From the NCBI RefSeq assembly GCF_042682565.1, contig NZ_JBHUIC010000013.1: a stretch of DNA of 64,000 nt; one strand, given 5' to 3'. Below the pieces are notes generated by a model. The model was not told the DNA's origin and ran no database searches. It saw only the letters and a list, made by a program, of their open reading frames with translations. The stretch comes from Pistricoccus aurantiacus. Its GTDB lineage: Bacteria; Pseudomonadota; Gammaproteobacteria; Pseudomonadales; Halomonadaceae. Position numbers and translations under genes: made by a program. Below, piece after piece: positions 18,477 to 27,331 of the stretch (the first letter of the stretch is position 1; the number at the start of each line of letters is the position of its first letter).

Positions 18477-19445
18477 ATGACCCTCGCCGAATCCGCACCC
18501 AAGACCCTGGGATGTCTGCTGCTGGACAACTTCACCCTGATTTCCCTGGCCTCCGCCATCGAGCCCCTGCGCATGGCCAACCGGCTGAGCGGGCGCGAGC
18601 TTTACAACTGGTACACCTTGAGCGAGGGAGGCGCGCCCCTGCGGGCCAGCGACGGCCTGCGGATCACCCCGGATGCGGCCCTCGATACCGCCCTGGACCT
18701 GGACTGGATCATGGTCTGCGGCGGTATCGGACCGAATTACGGCGGCAGCCGAATACAACGCAAGTGGCTGCAGGCCCAGTCCCGGCAGCTGCGCCGGCTG
18801 GGGGCGGTATGCACCGGCAGCTGGGCATTGGCGGAAGCGGGCCTGCTGGATGGCTACGAAACCAGTATTCACTGGGGATGCATGGCGGCCATGCAGACCG
18901 CCTTTCCCAAGGTCAATCTGACTTCCCACCTGTTCTCCGTGGATCGCGACCGCTTCACCGCCGCCGGTGGCACGGCGCCGCTGGACATGATGCTCAACCT
19001 GATTCGCCGGGATCATGGCCGGGAGCTGGCGGCGAGCATTTCCGAGATGTGCATCTACGAGCGCATACGCAGCGAGGAGGATCAGCAGCGGGTGCCCCTC
19101 AAGCATCTGCTGGGCACCGCCCAGCCCAAGCTGCTGGACTGCGTGGCGATCATGGAAGCCAACCTGGAAGACCCGCTCAGCCTGAACGAACTGGCCGCCT
19201 ACGTGCAGCTTTCCCGCCGCCAGCTCGAACGGCTGTTCCACAAGCATCTGCAGTGCGCGCCGTCCCGCTACTATTTGAAGCTGCGCCTGTTTCGTGCCCA
19301 GCAGCTGCTGCAGCAGACCTCCCTGTCGGTCATCGAGGTGGCTTCCGCCTGCGGCTTCGTTTCCACCCCGCATTTTTCCAAGTGCTATCGGGAGTTTTTC
19401 CATCGCCCGCCGCGCAGCGAGCGGCGCTTGATGGTCAACGCCTGA
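18477..19445 (+). CDS. gbdR: GbdR-like GlxA/AraC activator of glycine betaine catabolism
   Basis: A 322-residue regulator with a DJ-1/PfpI-like ligand domain (residues 10-190; AVCTGSWALAEAGLLDG is the elbow) and a C-terminal AraC domain (LNELAAYVQLSRRQLERLFHK, VIEVASACGFVSTPHFSKCYR). In Pseudomonas, GbdR of this family binds betaine or dimethylglycine and turns on gbcA, gbcB, dgc and sox genes. The gene lies next to all of these here, tail-to-tail with the DgcA-like gene. The ATG at 18477 with AGGA upstream is preferred to the in-frame TTG at 18432. The name rests on family plus position; related regulators SouR and CdhR look alike. Confidence 0.8.
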   Translation: MTLAESAPKTLGCLLLDNFTLISLASAIEPLRMANRLSGRELYNWYTLSEGGAPLRASDGLRITPDAALDTALDLDWIMVCGGIGPNYGGSRIQRKWLQAQSRQLRRLGAVCTGSWALAEAGLLDGYETSIHWGCMAAMQTAFPKVNLTSHLFSVDRDRFTAAGGTAPLDMMLNLIRRDHGRELAASISEMCIYERIRSEEDQQRVPLKHLLGTAQPKLLDCVAIMEANLEDPLSLNELAAYVQLSRRQLERLFHKHLQCAPSRYYLKLRLFRAQQLLQQTSLSVIEVASACGFVSTPHFSKCYREFFHRPPRSERRLMVNA

Positions 19446-19454
19446 ATCCCTCGC

Positions 19455-21506
19455 TCATAACCCGAGCGCCAGACGCAGGCCATCATATACCGCCGCGTGG
19501 GCATTGCGGCTGGACACCGCGTCGCCGATGCGAAACAGCTGGAAGCGCCCTTCGGGATTGTTGCGCTTGCGCTGGGGCGCGATGGCGATGAAGGCCTCGA
19601 TATCCAGCTCTCCCAGGTTGCTCGATAGCGGCTTGAGCTCGAAGTAGAGCTCATCCAGCGGCGCGGTGCCGTGCTCGACGATGATCCGATCGACGTTCAA
19701 CGTTTCCAGCACATCACGACAGTAAGGGCTGGTCAGCGTCGCCCGCAGTCCGTTCTCGCCGCGCTCGACCCGGGACAGGGTGCGATTGAGCCGCACTTCG
19801 ACACCGCCGCGATCCAGGGCGGTCAGGAAGGCCGGAAAGTTGGTGCTGCCCACCTCGATGCCGATCATGCGCTCCGGGCTTGCAAACTGCACCCTGGCGC
19901 CCTGCTTCGCCAGATGCTCCATGGCGGAAAGCCCCGGGTAGCCGCCGTGATCGTCAAAGACCAGCACCCGCTCCCCTGCCCGCACCGGGTCCGCCAGGGC
20001 GTCCCAGCTGGACTGCACCAGGGCCTCCCCCGCTTCCAGCTCCGGATGCACCTGAGGCAGACCGCCGGTAGCGACGATCACCACGTCCGGACCCAGGGCC
20101 AGCACGTCCTCCGCTTCCGCGTAGGTGTTGAAGCGCATCTCGACGCCTAGCCGCTCGCACTCGCTAACCCGCCATTCGGTGATGCCGAGCATTTCCCGGC
20201 GCCGCGCCAGCAGGCTCGCCACGCGAATCTGGCCCCCGGCCTGGTCGTTGGCTTCCAGCAGCGTGACCCGGTGACCGCGCTCCGCGCTGGCCCGGGCCGC
20301 CTCGAGTCCCGCCGGGCCAGCACCGATCACCAGGACATGCTTGGGTCCGTCCACATCCCGGGCGATCACCTGGGGCAGGGTCTGCTCGCGGCCGGTGGCC
20401 GGGTTGTGGATGCAGTAGGCGGCGCCGTTCTCGTAGATGCCGTCGATGCAGTAGCCGGCCCCTACGCAGGGGCGGATACGTTCCTCTTCCCCGGCCTCGA
20501 TCAACTTGGTGATATTGGGCTCCGCCATGTGGGCGCGCACCATGCCCACCAGGTCCAGCAGGCCTTCCCGCAGGGCGTAGCGGGCGGTGGCCACGTCGTT
20601 GATGCGCGCAGCGTGCAGGATCGGCAACTGCGTCGCCCGGCGCACTTCCCCGGCGAAGGCGAGATGCGGTGCAGCCGGCGCGCCCATGTTGGGAATCACC
20701 TCGGCGAGGCCCGCGTCGGAGTCGATATGACCGCGAATCACGCTGAAGAAGTCCAGGGCACCGCTCTGCTGAAGCAGCCGGCAGATTTCCAGTCCTTCCT
20801 CCTTGTGCATCCCGTGGGGCAGCAGTTCGTCCACCGTCAGGCGCAGGCCGATGATGAAGTCCGGCCCTACCGCGGCGCGGATATGGTCGAGGATCATGAG
20901 CGGAAAACGCAGTCGACCCTGCAGGTCGCCGCCCCATTCGTCCTCCCGGCGGTTGGTCCAGGGCGACAGGAAGCCGTCGAACATATGGCCGTAGGCGTTG
21001 ATCTCGATGCCGTCGAGACCGGCGGCCTGACAGCGGGCGGCGCCATCCGCGTAGGCCTTGGCGATGCGATCGAAGTCGTGATCCTCCATGGCCTTGGGAA
21101 AGGCCCGGTGCGCCGGTTCGCGCACGCTGGAAGGCGCCACCACGCTGAGCCAGTCTCCGGTATTGTAACGGGTGCGCCGGCCCAGGTGGGTAATCTGACA
21201 CATCACCGCGCAGTCGTGCTGATGCACGCCGTCGGCGAGTTCGGAAAGCCAAGGGACGATCTCGTCCTTGTAGAGCAGCAGATTGCCGAAGGCCGGCGGG
21301 CTGTCCGGGGCCACCACGGCGCTGCCGCCGATCATGGTCATGGCCATGCCGCCCCGGGCCTTGGCTTCATGGTAGAGGCGATAGCGTGCCTTGGGCATGC
21401 CGTCCTCGGAATAGGACGGCTCGTGAGAGGCGCTGACGATACGGTTCTTCAATTGCAGCTTGCCCAGGGCGAAGGGCTGCAGCAGGGGGTCGCGGGAAGC
21501 ATTCAT
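19455..21506 (-). CDS. DgcA-like dimethylglycine (or N-methylproline) demethylase
   Basis: A 683-residue flavoenzyme of the trimethylamine dehydrogenase/2,4-dienoyl-CoA reductase family. The N-terminal old-yellow-enzyme barrel (residues 1-340) has ITHLGRRTRYN and EINAYGHMFDGFLSPWTNRR. A cysteine cluster follows (CVGAGYCIDGIYENGAAYCIHNP, 4Fe-4S type) and then a dinucleotide domain starting VLVIGAGPAGLEAARASAERG. DgcA of Pseudomonas has the same layout, as does the N-methylproline demethylase StcD of stachydrine use. It lies 37 bases after gbcA on the same strand, so removal of a second methyl from betaine is the simplest reading. No dgcB partner is present nearby, which leaves the StcD alternative open. 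Confidence 0.8.
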   Translation of the reverse strand: MNASRDPLLQPFALGKLQLKNRIVSASHEPSYSEDGMPKARYRLYHEAKARGGMAMTMIGGSAVVAPDSPPAFGNLLLYKDEIVPWLSELADGVHQHDCAVMCQITHLGRRTRYNTGDWLSVVAPSSVREPAHRAFPKAMEDHDFDRIAKAYADGAARCQAAGLDGIEINAYGHMFDGFLSPWTNRREDEWGGDLQGRLRFPLMILDHIRAAVGPDFIIGLRLTVDELLPHGMHKEEGLEICRLLQQSGALDFFSVIRGHIDSDAGLAEVIPNMGAPAAPHLAFAGEVRRATQLPILHAARINDVATARYALREGLLDLVGMVRAHMAEPNITKLIEAGEEERIRPCVGAGYCIDGIYENGAAYCIHNPATGREQTLPQVIARDVDGPKHVLVIGAGPAGLEAARASAERGHRVTLLEANDQAGGQIRVASLLARRREMLGITEWRVSECERLGVEMRFNTYAEAEDVLALGPDVVIVATGGLPQVHPELEAGEALVQSSWDALADPVRAGERVLVFDDHGGYPGLSAMEHLAKQGARVQFASPERMIGIEVGSTNFPAFLTALDRGGVEVRLNRTLSRVERGENGLRATLTSPYCRDVLETLNVDRIIVEHGTAPLDELYFELKPLSSNLGELDIEAFIAIAPQRKRNNPEGRFQLFRIGDAVSSRNAHAAVYDGLRLALGL

Positions 21507-21543
21507 TGGAAATCTCCATCAAGCACTGACAGCGGTCGAACGG

Positions 21544-22839
21544 CTAGCCCTGAGCCAACTTGAGCGCGGGCACCTCTTCCTCCAGATGGCTCAGCATCCG
21601 CTCGCTGTACCAGTCGACGAAGTCGATCACGCCGAACTCGAAGGACTGGGAATAAGGTCCGGGCTGATAGGCCAGAGAGTCGATGCCCCGTTGGTTGTCC
21701 TCGGTAATCTTGCGGTCCTGCAGGTTGGTGGCGTCCCATACCTTGCGCATCTCCACCGGATCGTAGTCCACCCCTTCCACTGCGTCCTTGTGCACCAGCC
21801 ACTTGCTGGTCACCAGGGTTTGCCGGGGGCCAAGAGGCAGAATGCGGAAGGTCACCGCATGGTCGCCCATGACGTGGTTCCAGGAATTGGGCAGGTGCAG
21901 GATACGCAGCGCCCCCATGCGCGGGTCGCGCAGATTTCCCATCAGCCGCTTGCAGGCGGGCTGACCGTCCAGGGTCATGGAATTGGTACCCTTCTTGAGC
22001 GGCGTGCGGGTCAGGCGATTCCGCCGTCCAAAATACTTGAGCTGCCAGGCAGCGCCCTGGGCGTCCCAGCGGGCGGTGGCCTCGGCGACCTGCGCCGCAT
22101 ACTCCGGCGTGGCTCGCGGGTCTTCCGTATTGTCGAACTCCAGCAGGGAATTCATCAGCTCAGGGTGAGAGCCGTTGCAGTGGTAGCACTCCCGGTTGTT
22201 CTCCACCACCAGCTTCCAGTTGGCTTCTTCGACGATATGTGACTCCGCCGCCACCTTGACGTTGTCCATGCCGTGAGGCGCCAGATAGGTCTCGAGATCG
22301 GTCAGGAACGCCTCGAACAGCGGATCGTTGACCGGCTGCGCCGCCAGATTGATGAAAATGAATCCTCCGGCACTCCTTACCTGGATCGGCTTCAGGCCGT
22401 AGGCGGCCATATCGAAGTCGTCGTTCATGACGTTGCCGGCGAACAGCAGGCGGCCGTCCAGTTCGTAGGTCCACTGGTGATAGGGGCAGACCAGCTTGGC
22501 CACCTTGCCCTTCTCCGCCAGGCACACCCGGGAGCCGCGGTGACGGCAGACGTTATGGAAACCGTGAATCACGCCCTTGTCGCCGCGCACCAGCACCACC
22601 GGATTGTTGGCGACTTGCAGGGTCATGAAGTTGCCCTTGCCGGGTATCTCGCAGTCGTGACCGGCGAACAGCCACTCCTTGGCGAAGATTTCCTGCATGT
22701 CCAGGGCGTATAGCCGCTCGTCGGTATAAAGCGGCTGCGGCAGGGAAAATCCCGGGGTACGGTCGTTCAACAGCGCTGCCGCGGTCTGGCGGATAGCGGC
22801 TTGCTGATCATGGGCGGGAAAGGAAGCGATCAGGTTCAT
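21544..22839 (-). CDS. gbcA: Glycine betaine monooxygenase, Rieske oxygenase subunit
   Basis: Terminal oxygenase that demethylates glycine betaine to dimethylglycine and formaldehyde. Rieske ligands are CRH (Cys97, His99) and CPYH (Cys117, His120). The mononuclear iron site is in NNRECYHCNGSHPEL (His219, His224). Length (431 residues) and the C-terminal blocks WLVHKDAVEGVDYD and GIDSLAYQPGPYS agree with Pseudomonas GbcA as remembered, more closely than with stachydrine demethylase Stc2. It is divergent from its reductase gbcB across a 262-base region that probably holds the shared promoters. A GAGGAGT site precedes the ATG. Confidence 0.9.
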   Translation of the reverse strand: MNLIASFPAHDQQAAIRQTAAALLNDRTPGFSLPQPLYTDERLYALDMQEIFAKEWLFAGHDCEIPGKGNFMTLQVANNPVVLVRGDKGVIHGFHNVCRHRGSRVCLAEKGKVAKLVCPYHQWTYELDGRLLFAGNVMNDDFDMAAYGLKPIQVRSAGGFIFINLAAQPVNDPLFEAFLTDLETYLAPHGMDNVKVAAESHIVEEANWKLVVENNRECYHCNGSHPELMNSLLEFDNTEDPRATPEYAAQVAEATARWDAQGAAWQLKYFGRRNRLTRTPLKKGTNSMTLDGQPACKRLMGNLRDPRMGALRILHLPNSWNHVMGDHAVTFRILPLGPRQTLVTSKWLVHKDAVEGVDYDPVEMRKVWDATNLQDRKITEDNQRGIDSLAYQPGPYSQSFEFGVIDFVDWYSERMLSHLEEEVPALKLAQG

Positions 22840-23101
22840 GGCGTGACTCCTCGAACGGTCGTCTTGTTATTGCTGGGGTATGAAAGCCGTAGCCTTTGCG
22901 CCGAGTGTGGAGTAGCCGGAAAATATCGAACTATCTGTAAGCGACATGCCATGATCTACCCACGACATCAGTAGCGCTGACGCCATCCGGCGGTTATTCC
23001 AGATACGTCGATGTCGTAATTGGGCAAGTTGCTCGAGCTCGTGCCGCACAAACTGGCATCAATGCATGAAAAGCGCCCGGCTGGCGCGGCGGAGACGACA
23101 A

Positions 23102-24208
23102 ATGACGATGCAATTCCTCAATCCCGTGACCACCCAGACCTGGACCAACGGACGCCACCTGGTGCGCTGCGTGAAGGTGATCCAGGAAACCGCGGATGTG
23201 AAGACTTTCTGCTTCATGGCGGAGCAGCCGGTGATGTTCTTCTTCAAGCCGGGGCAGTTCGTCACCCTGGAGCTGGAGATCGGAGGCCAGGCGGTGATGC
23301 GCTCCTATACCATCTCGAGCTCGCCGTCGGTGCCCTACAGCTTCTCGATCAGCGTCAAGCGGCTGCCCGGCGGCTGGGTGTCCAACTGGCTTCACGACAA
23401 TATAAAAGCCGGTAGTGAACTGCCGGTGCATGGTCCGGTGGGCGACTTCAACATCATCGATCATGCGGCGGACAAGCTGCTGTTCCTTTCCGGCGGCGTG
23501 GGTATCACGCCCCTGATGTCGATGACCCGCTGGCTTTTCGACACCAATGCCAATGTGGACCTGGAATTCGTTCACAGCGCCCGGGCGCCGCGGGATGTGG
23601 TCTTTCATCGGGAGCTGGTGCATATCTTCTCGAGGATTCCCGAGTTCAAGCTGCACGTGGTGTGCGAGAACAAGGACGATATCGGCGAGACCTGGGCCGG
23701 CTATCGCGGCTTTCTGACCCAGCCGATGCTCGAACTGATGGCTCCGGACTACCTCGAGCGGGAAATCTTCTGCTGCGGCCCGGCGCCCTACATGAACGCG
23801 GTCAAGGCCATCCTGCGCGCCAACCATTTCGACATGGCGCACTATCACGAGGAATCCTTCGCCGCCACGCCGGTGGAAGTGCGCGAGGACGTCAGGGAGC
23901 TGGCCGAGCAAGCAGAGGCGGCGGAGGAAGCCCTCGACCAGACGCAGTTGGTCAGCGTCGAGTTCGCCCAGTCGGACAGGCGTATTCACGTGCAGCCCGG
24001 GGAAACGGTACACGCCGCCGCCGCCAAGCTCGGCCTGCATATCCCCAAGGCCTGCGGCATGGGCATCTGCGGCACCTGCCGGGTGGGGCTGAAATCCGGC
24101 CGGGTGGAAATGGATCACAACGGCGGCATCACCGAGGAGGATATTGCCGAAGGTTATATTCTTTCCTGCTGCAGCAGACCCGTCGGCCCGGTGGTGGTGG
24201 ATTTCTAA
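23102..24208 (+). CDS. gbcB: Glycine betaine monooxygenase reductase subunit
   Basis: Electron-transfer partner of GbcA. The 368-residue protein has an FAD domain (MRSYTISSSPS near residue 66), an NAD domain (FLSGGVGITPLMSM near 130; FCCGPAPYMNAVK near 224) and a C-terminal plant-type 2Fe-2S domain (CGMGICGTCRVG from about residue 318, final Cys in LSCCSRP). The ATG at 23102 has GGAG seven bases upstream and is preferred to the in-frame ATG at 23066. A clear terminator follows. It is transcribed away from gbcA. Confidence 0.92.
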   Translation: MTMQFLNPVTTQTWTNGRHLVRCVKVIQETADVKTFCFMAEQPVMFFFKPGQFVTLELEIGGQAVMRSYTISSSPSVPYSFSISVKRLPGGWVSNWLHDNIKAGSELPVHGPVGDFNIIDHAADKLLFLSGGVGITPLMSMTRWLFDTNANVDLEFVHSARAPRDVVFHRELVHIFSRIPEFKLHVVCENKDDIGETWAGYRGFLTQPMLELMAPDYLEREIFCCGPAPYMNAVKAILRANHFDMAHYHEESFAATPVEVREDVRELAEQAEAAEEALDQTQLVSVEFAQSDRRIHVQPGETVHAAAAKLGLHIPKACGMGICGTCRVGLKSGRVEMDHNGGITEEDIAEGYILSCCSRPVGPVVVDF

Positions 24209-24240
24209 ACGCCCAGCGTCATAAAAAGGCTCCATGAAAA

Positions 24241-24270
24241 AACGCCGAAGGTGAATGCCCTCGGCGTTTT
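24241..24270 (+). terminator. Rho-independent terminator of gbcB
   Basis: The arms AACGCCGA and TCGGCGTT with a 12-base loop are followed by TTTCGTTT, about 35 bases past the gbcB stop. Confidence 0.75.
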
Positions 24271-24303
24271 TCGTTTGACTACCGCACCCCTGACGGACAG
24301 GCG

Positions 24304-25758
24304 CTATACCGGTGCTTTCTGGAAGGCTACTCGCTTGGTCACCAATGAGACACCTACATAGCAGACCGAAGACACCGCGCAGCCGGTCAGCGGCCCGACC
24401 AGCCAGCCCACGTCGGCGAACAGCATCATATAGCCGCTGGTGAAGAAGCCGACCAGCATGGCCGCCAGCGCCCCCCAGGCGGAACCCTGCCAGAAGGTGG
24501 AGATGAATACCGGTCCGATAAAGCTCGCCAGCAGCGTGCCGGTACCCAGGATACCCAGCCAGGAAAGCATGAAGGGCGGCGCGTAGAGCATCATCAACAG
24601 CGCCACCACGCCGAGGATGACCACCGCGAAGCGGTTGATCCACAGCACCAGGTTCGGGCTCTTGAAGGCATTACGGAACAATGACAGGCGCAAGTCGTGG
24701 GAGGTCGCCGAGGCCACGGTATGCAGCAGCGAATTGGCGGTGGACTTCATGGCGAACAGGATGAACAGGGTGATCAGGCCTTCCAGGGCCGGCGGCATGA
24801 ACTGTTCCAGATAGACCGGCATGGCGTTGTCCGGATCCGCCAGGTCCGGCACCTGGGCCTTGACATAGAGACCGACTACCGGCACCAGACTGAGCAGCGC
24901 ACCGAAGATCGCCACATAAATCCCCATCTTGTGCAGCTTGACGTCAGGCTTGAAGGCCAGGAAGCGCACCGCCATGAAGGGCAGCACCGCGGCGAACAGA
25001 AAAGCGTAAGGCAGCACCAGGAAGACCATCGCCGGGCTATCGCCGTAGTGGGCGCCGGTGGTGGGATTCAGCAGTTCCGGGTCCATGGCGTTGAGAGTGC
25101 TTTCCCATTCTCCCAGATCGATACTGGTCAAAATCTGCACGATGATCATGACCGCCGCCAGACACATGCCGACGACCATGACCGTATCAGTCCAGGCCAC
25201 CGCCGCCAGACCACCCAGCATGGTATAGATGATGATGACGCCGATCATCAACAGGGCACTGCTGGTCAAGTCGATATCCAGCCAGTTGGCGCCCAGCAGC
25301 GCCACCGCCTTGATCTGACTGGTCAGGAATACCAGCAGCAGGATGATGGTGATCAACGCCGCCAGGCCCTGTACCGCGCGGCCAAGGGTGCCACCGCCGT
25401 GAATCTGGGCGACATATTCCGGAATGGTGTTGCTGCCCATGTCCACGGCCTTGGCCTGCAGAAAGCTCGCGAAATACAGCACCGCGATCATCATCGCCGG
25501 GGCGAAGAAGAAATTGCCCAGTATCTCGATGGCACCGAACTGGTAGGTGGCCCCGGGGGAGCCCACGAAGCCCCAGCCGCTGAAGCCGGTGGCGACGATG
25601 GTGCCGGCTCCGACAAAGGCCCCCAGAGAGCGCCCCGCCAGCAGGAAGCCGCCCTCGTCGTCTTTCTTCATCATCTTTGATGACAGGTAGCCCAGGTAGA
25701 TCATCAGGGCGAAAGTGATGAACAAGAGCCCCCAGTTGAAAATCTGATAACCGTCCAT
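24304..25758 (-). CDS. SSS-family sodium:solute symporter
   Basis: A 484-residue carrier of the sodium/solute symporter family (PutP/PanF relatives), with about 13 membrane helices. Landmarks are the N-terminal GYLSSKMMKKDDEGGFLLAGRSLG region, ATGFSGWGFVGSPGATYQFG near residue 60, IYTMLGGLAAVAWTD near 170 and FAMKSTANSLLHTVASATSHDL near 345. The ATG at 25758 with GGAGG upstream is chosen; the frame runs 80 codons further without support. A 43-codon ORF ends five bases before this start. It lies beside gbcB, so a methylated amine or related compound is a possible substrate, but nothing in the sequence fixes it. Confidence 0.88.
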   Translation of the reverse strand: MDGYQIFNWGLLFITFALMIYLGYLSSKMMKKDDEGGFLLAGRSLGAFVGAGTIVATGFSGWGFVGSPGATYQFGAIEILGNFFFAPAMMIAVLYFASFLQAKAVDMGSNTIPEYVAQIHGGGTLGRAVQGLAALITIILLLVFLTSQIKAVALLGANWLDIDLTSSALLMIGVIIIYTMLGGLAAVAWTDTVMVVGMCLAAVMIIVQILTSIDLGEWESTLNAMDPELLNPTTGAHYGDSPAMVFLVLPYAFLFAAVLPFMAVRFLAFKPDVKLHKMGIYVAIFGALLSLVPVVGLYVKAQVPDLADPDNAMPVYLEQFMPPALEGLITLFILFAMKSTANSLLHTVASATSHDLRLSLFRNAFKSPNLVLWINRFAVVILGVVALLMMLYAPPFMLSWLGILGTGTLLASFIGPVFISTFWQGSAWGALAAMLVGFFTSGYMMLFADVGWLVGPLTGCAVSSVCYVGVSLVTKRVAFQKAPV

Positions 25759-25763
25759 AATGC

Positions 25764-25895
25764 TTACCTCCCCTGTTGTTCTTGTCGCTGTAGGCGTCGC
25801 TTTTGCTTGAGTTCGCGGCGCACGTAGGCGGCGCCGGAATGCACCAGCATGTAGATTGTCAACACCAGGAAGGTGGCTAATACCCAGGAATCCAT
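25764..25895 (-). CDS. Tiny membrane protein paired with the SSS symporter
   Basis: A 43-residue ORF beginning MDSWVLATFLVLTIYML: one hydrophobic helix (about residues 5-20), then a strongly basic, Gln-rich tail (RRELKQKRRLQRQEQQ). Its stop codon lies inside the ribosome-site region of the symporter gene, only five bases before that ATG, so translation of the two is probably coupled. Its own ATG follows GAGGA. Small accessory proteins of this kind are known beside some SSS carriers. Function here is inferred from the pairing. Confidence 0.7.
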   Translation of the reverse strand: MDSWVLATFLVLTIYMLVHSGAAYVRRELKQKRRLQRQEQQGR

Positions 25896-26107
25896 CTTTT
25901 CGTCCTCTTGTTATTGAATTGGCAGTGGAAAGAATGCAGCAGATTGTCGAAAGCCAGACCGCTTTGGCGTTATGTCGCGCCTTGCCTATGCTGGACATAA
26001 AGCATGAGCCTATTGGCGCTATCTATTCATCAAGGTATTTTAAGCTCTCGATGCCAGCCAATTAGAAGGACAAATGCAGGCATCACCGTCACCAATATGA
26101 GGCCATT

Positions 26108-26983
26108 GTGAAAAATATTCCGACCGAGCTGTTGAGAACCTTTGTCACCATTAAAGACCTTGGGGGGTTCACTAGCGCCGGCATACTACTAGGTCGGTCA
26201 CAACCAGCTATTAGCCTGCAAATAAAAAAATTAGAAGACATATTAGATACAAAGCTGTTGCTTAGGGGCCCCCAGCTGACGTTAACCGCAGACGGAGAAA
26301 ACGTTTATCAATCTGCAAAAAAAATATTGGAATTAAATGACTCGTTGATAACGAAGTTGACCGGGGAAAACATCACGGGAAAAGTTCGCCTCGGCATTCC
26401 TAGCGATCTCGAACTAGCTTTTTTACCCAGAGCGCTTAAAAGCTTTGCAACAATCTATCCTAATATTTCTGTAGAAGTCGACTGCGAGATAAGCAAAGTA
26501 ATACGGCAAAGGTACCAACAACATTTTTACGACATCATATTGATCATGGAGCCTGTGGACCAAGAGGATACGAGAGACAGGAGAGACTACCGTATCGAAC
26601 AGCTAGAATGGGTTATGGCACCTGACTATCTGCCTTCTGAAAAGGAGAATATTTCCTTGATAGCTTATCCACAGGGTTGTGTCTATCGCAGCATAACCGA
26701 AAACCTGCTGGTTACACACAAAATTCCATATAAGACCGCTTATACCAGCACTAGCTTACTGGGGCTTTTATCGGCTGTGGAAGCAGGCCTTGGCATCACA
26801 GTAATGGCGCGCTCCATGGTCCCAAGTAGAGTAAGATCTTCATCCAGGACATCCATTCTCCCCCAACTCGGCACTGTTTGTATCGGGTTGTACTACAAGC
26901 AGCTTGAAATAAGCACCGCTGCTCAAAGAGTCGTGGATTTTCTGCGTTCAGGCATAGCAAACCTGGAAAAAATTGAATCATGA
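26108..26983 (+). CDS. LysR-family transcriptional regulator
   Basis: A 291-residue LysR-type regulator. The N-terminal winged helix covers residues 1-65 (LLRTFVTIKDLGGFTSAGILLGRSQPAISLQIKKLED), followed by a periplasmic-binding-protein-like effector domain (VRLGIPSDLELAFLPRALKSFA). The start is a GTG at 26108 with GAGG five bases before it. It diverges from the SSS symporter pair. Base and codon use are visibly richer in A and T than in the gbc or sox genes, which suggests later arrival together with the BCCT and creatininase genes. Its target could be either neighbour. Confidence 0.88.
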   Translation: MKNIPTELLRTFVTIKDLGGFTSAGILLGRSQPAISLQIKKLEDILDTKLLLRGPQLTLTADGENVYQSAKKILELNDSLITKLTGENITGKVRLGIPSDLELAFLPRALKSFATIYPNISVEVDCEISKVIRQRYQQHFYDIILIMEPVDQEDTRDRRDYRIEQLEWVMAPDYLPSEKENISLIAYPQGCVYRSITENLLVTHKIPYKTAYTSTSLLGLLSAVEAGLGITVMARSMVPSRVRSSSRTSILPQLGTVCIGLYYKQLEISTAAQRVVDFLRSGIANLEKIES

Positions 26984-27331
26984 AAATGCCTGCTATCGAA
27001 CTGCTTGTTAAATAACAGGCTATCCAAAAATTCACTCCGCGACTGCGAGTTCACTTGTACCAATTACAGAAACCAGCAAAACCAATATTATAGGAGACAG
27101 CGATATCAAAAGAGGTGGCAACGACAACAATGATATCGATGAGCTTACCAGTTCGGCCATTGACTCGCTCCGCAAACAGAGAATGAGTCGCATGCCGATA
27201 ATCGCCTATCAAGAGCGAGAAGCTGCCGTGTCTAGCTTGAGCAGCCGCCCGCTTCTTTTCAGGACGTTATCGACACTCGTTCGTATATCAGCAAGTATGA
27301 AGAAATCGATAGGTGCGCAAAGTGACAACCG
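26984..27331. other. Intergenic stretch without a supported gene
   Basis: Between the LysR gene and the BCCT carrier. A 42-codon minus-strand frame (27032-27160) encodes a hydrophobic peptide ending in a run like PPLLISLSPIILVLLVSVIG. It has no good ribosome site and an in-frame stop close upstream. It could be a permease fragment, but it cannot be assigned. Confidence 0.4.
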
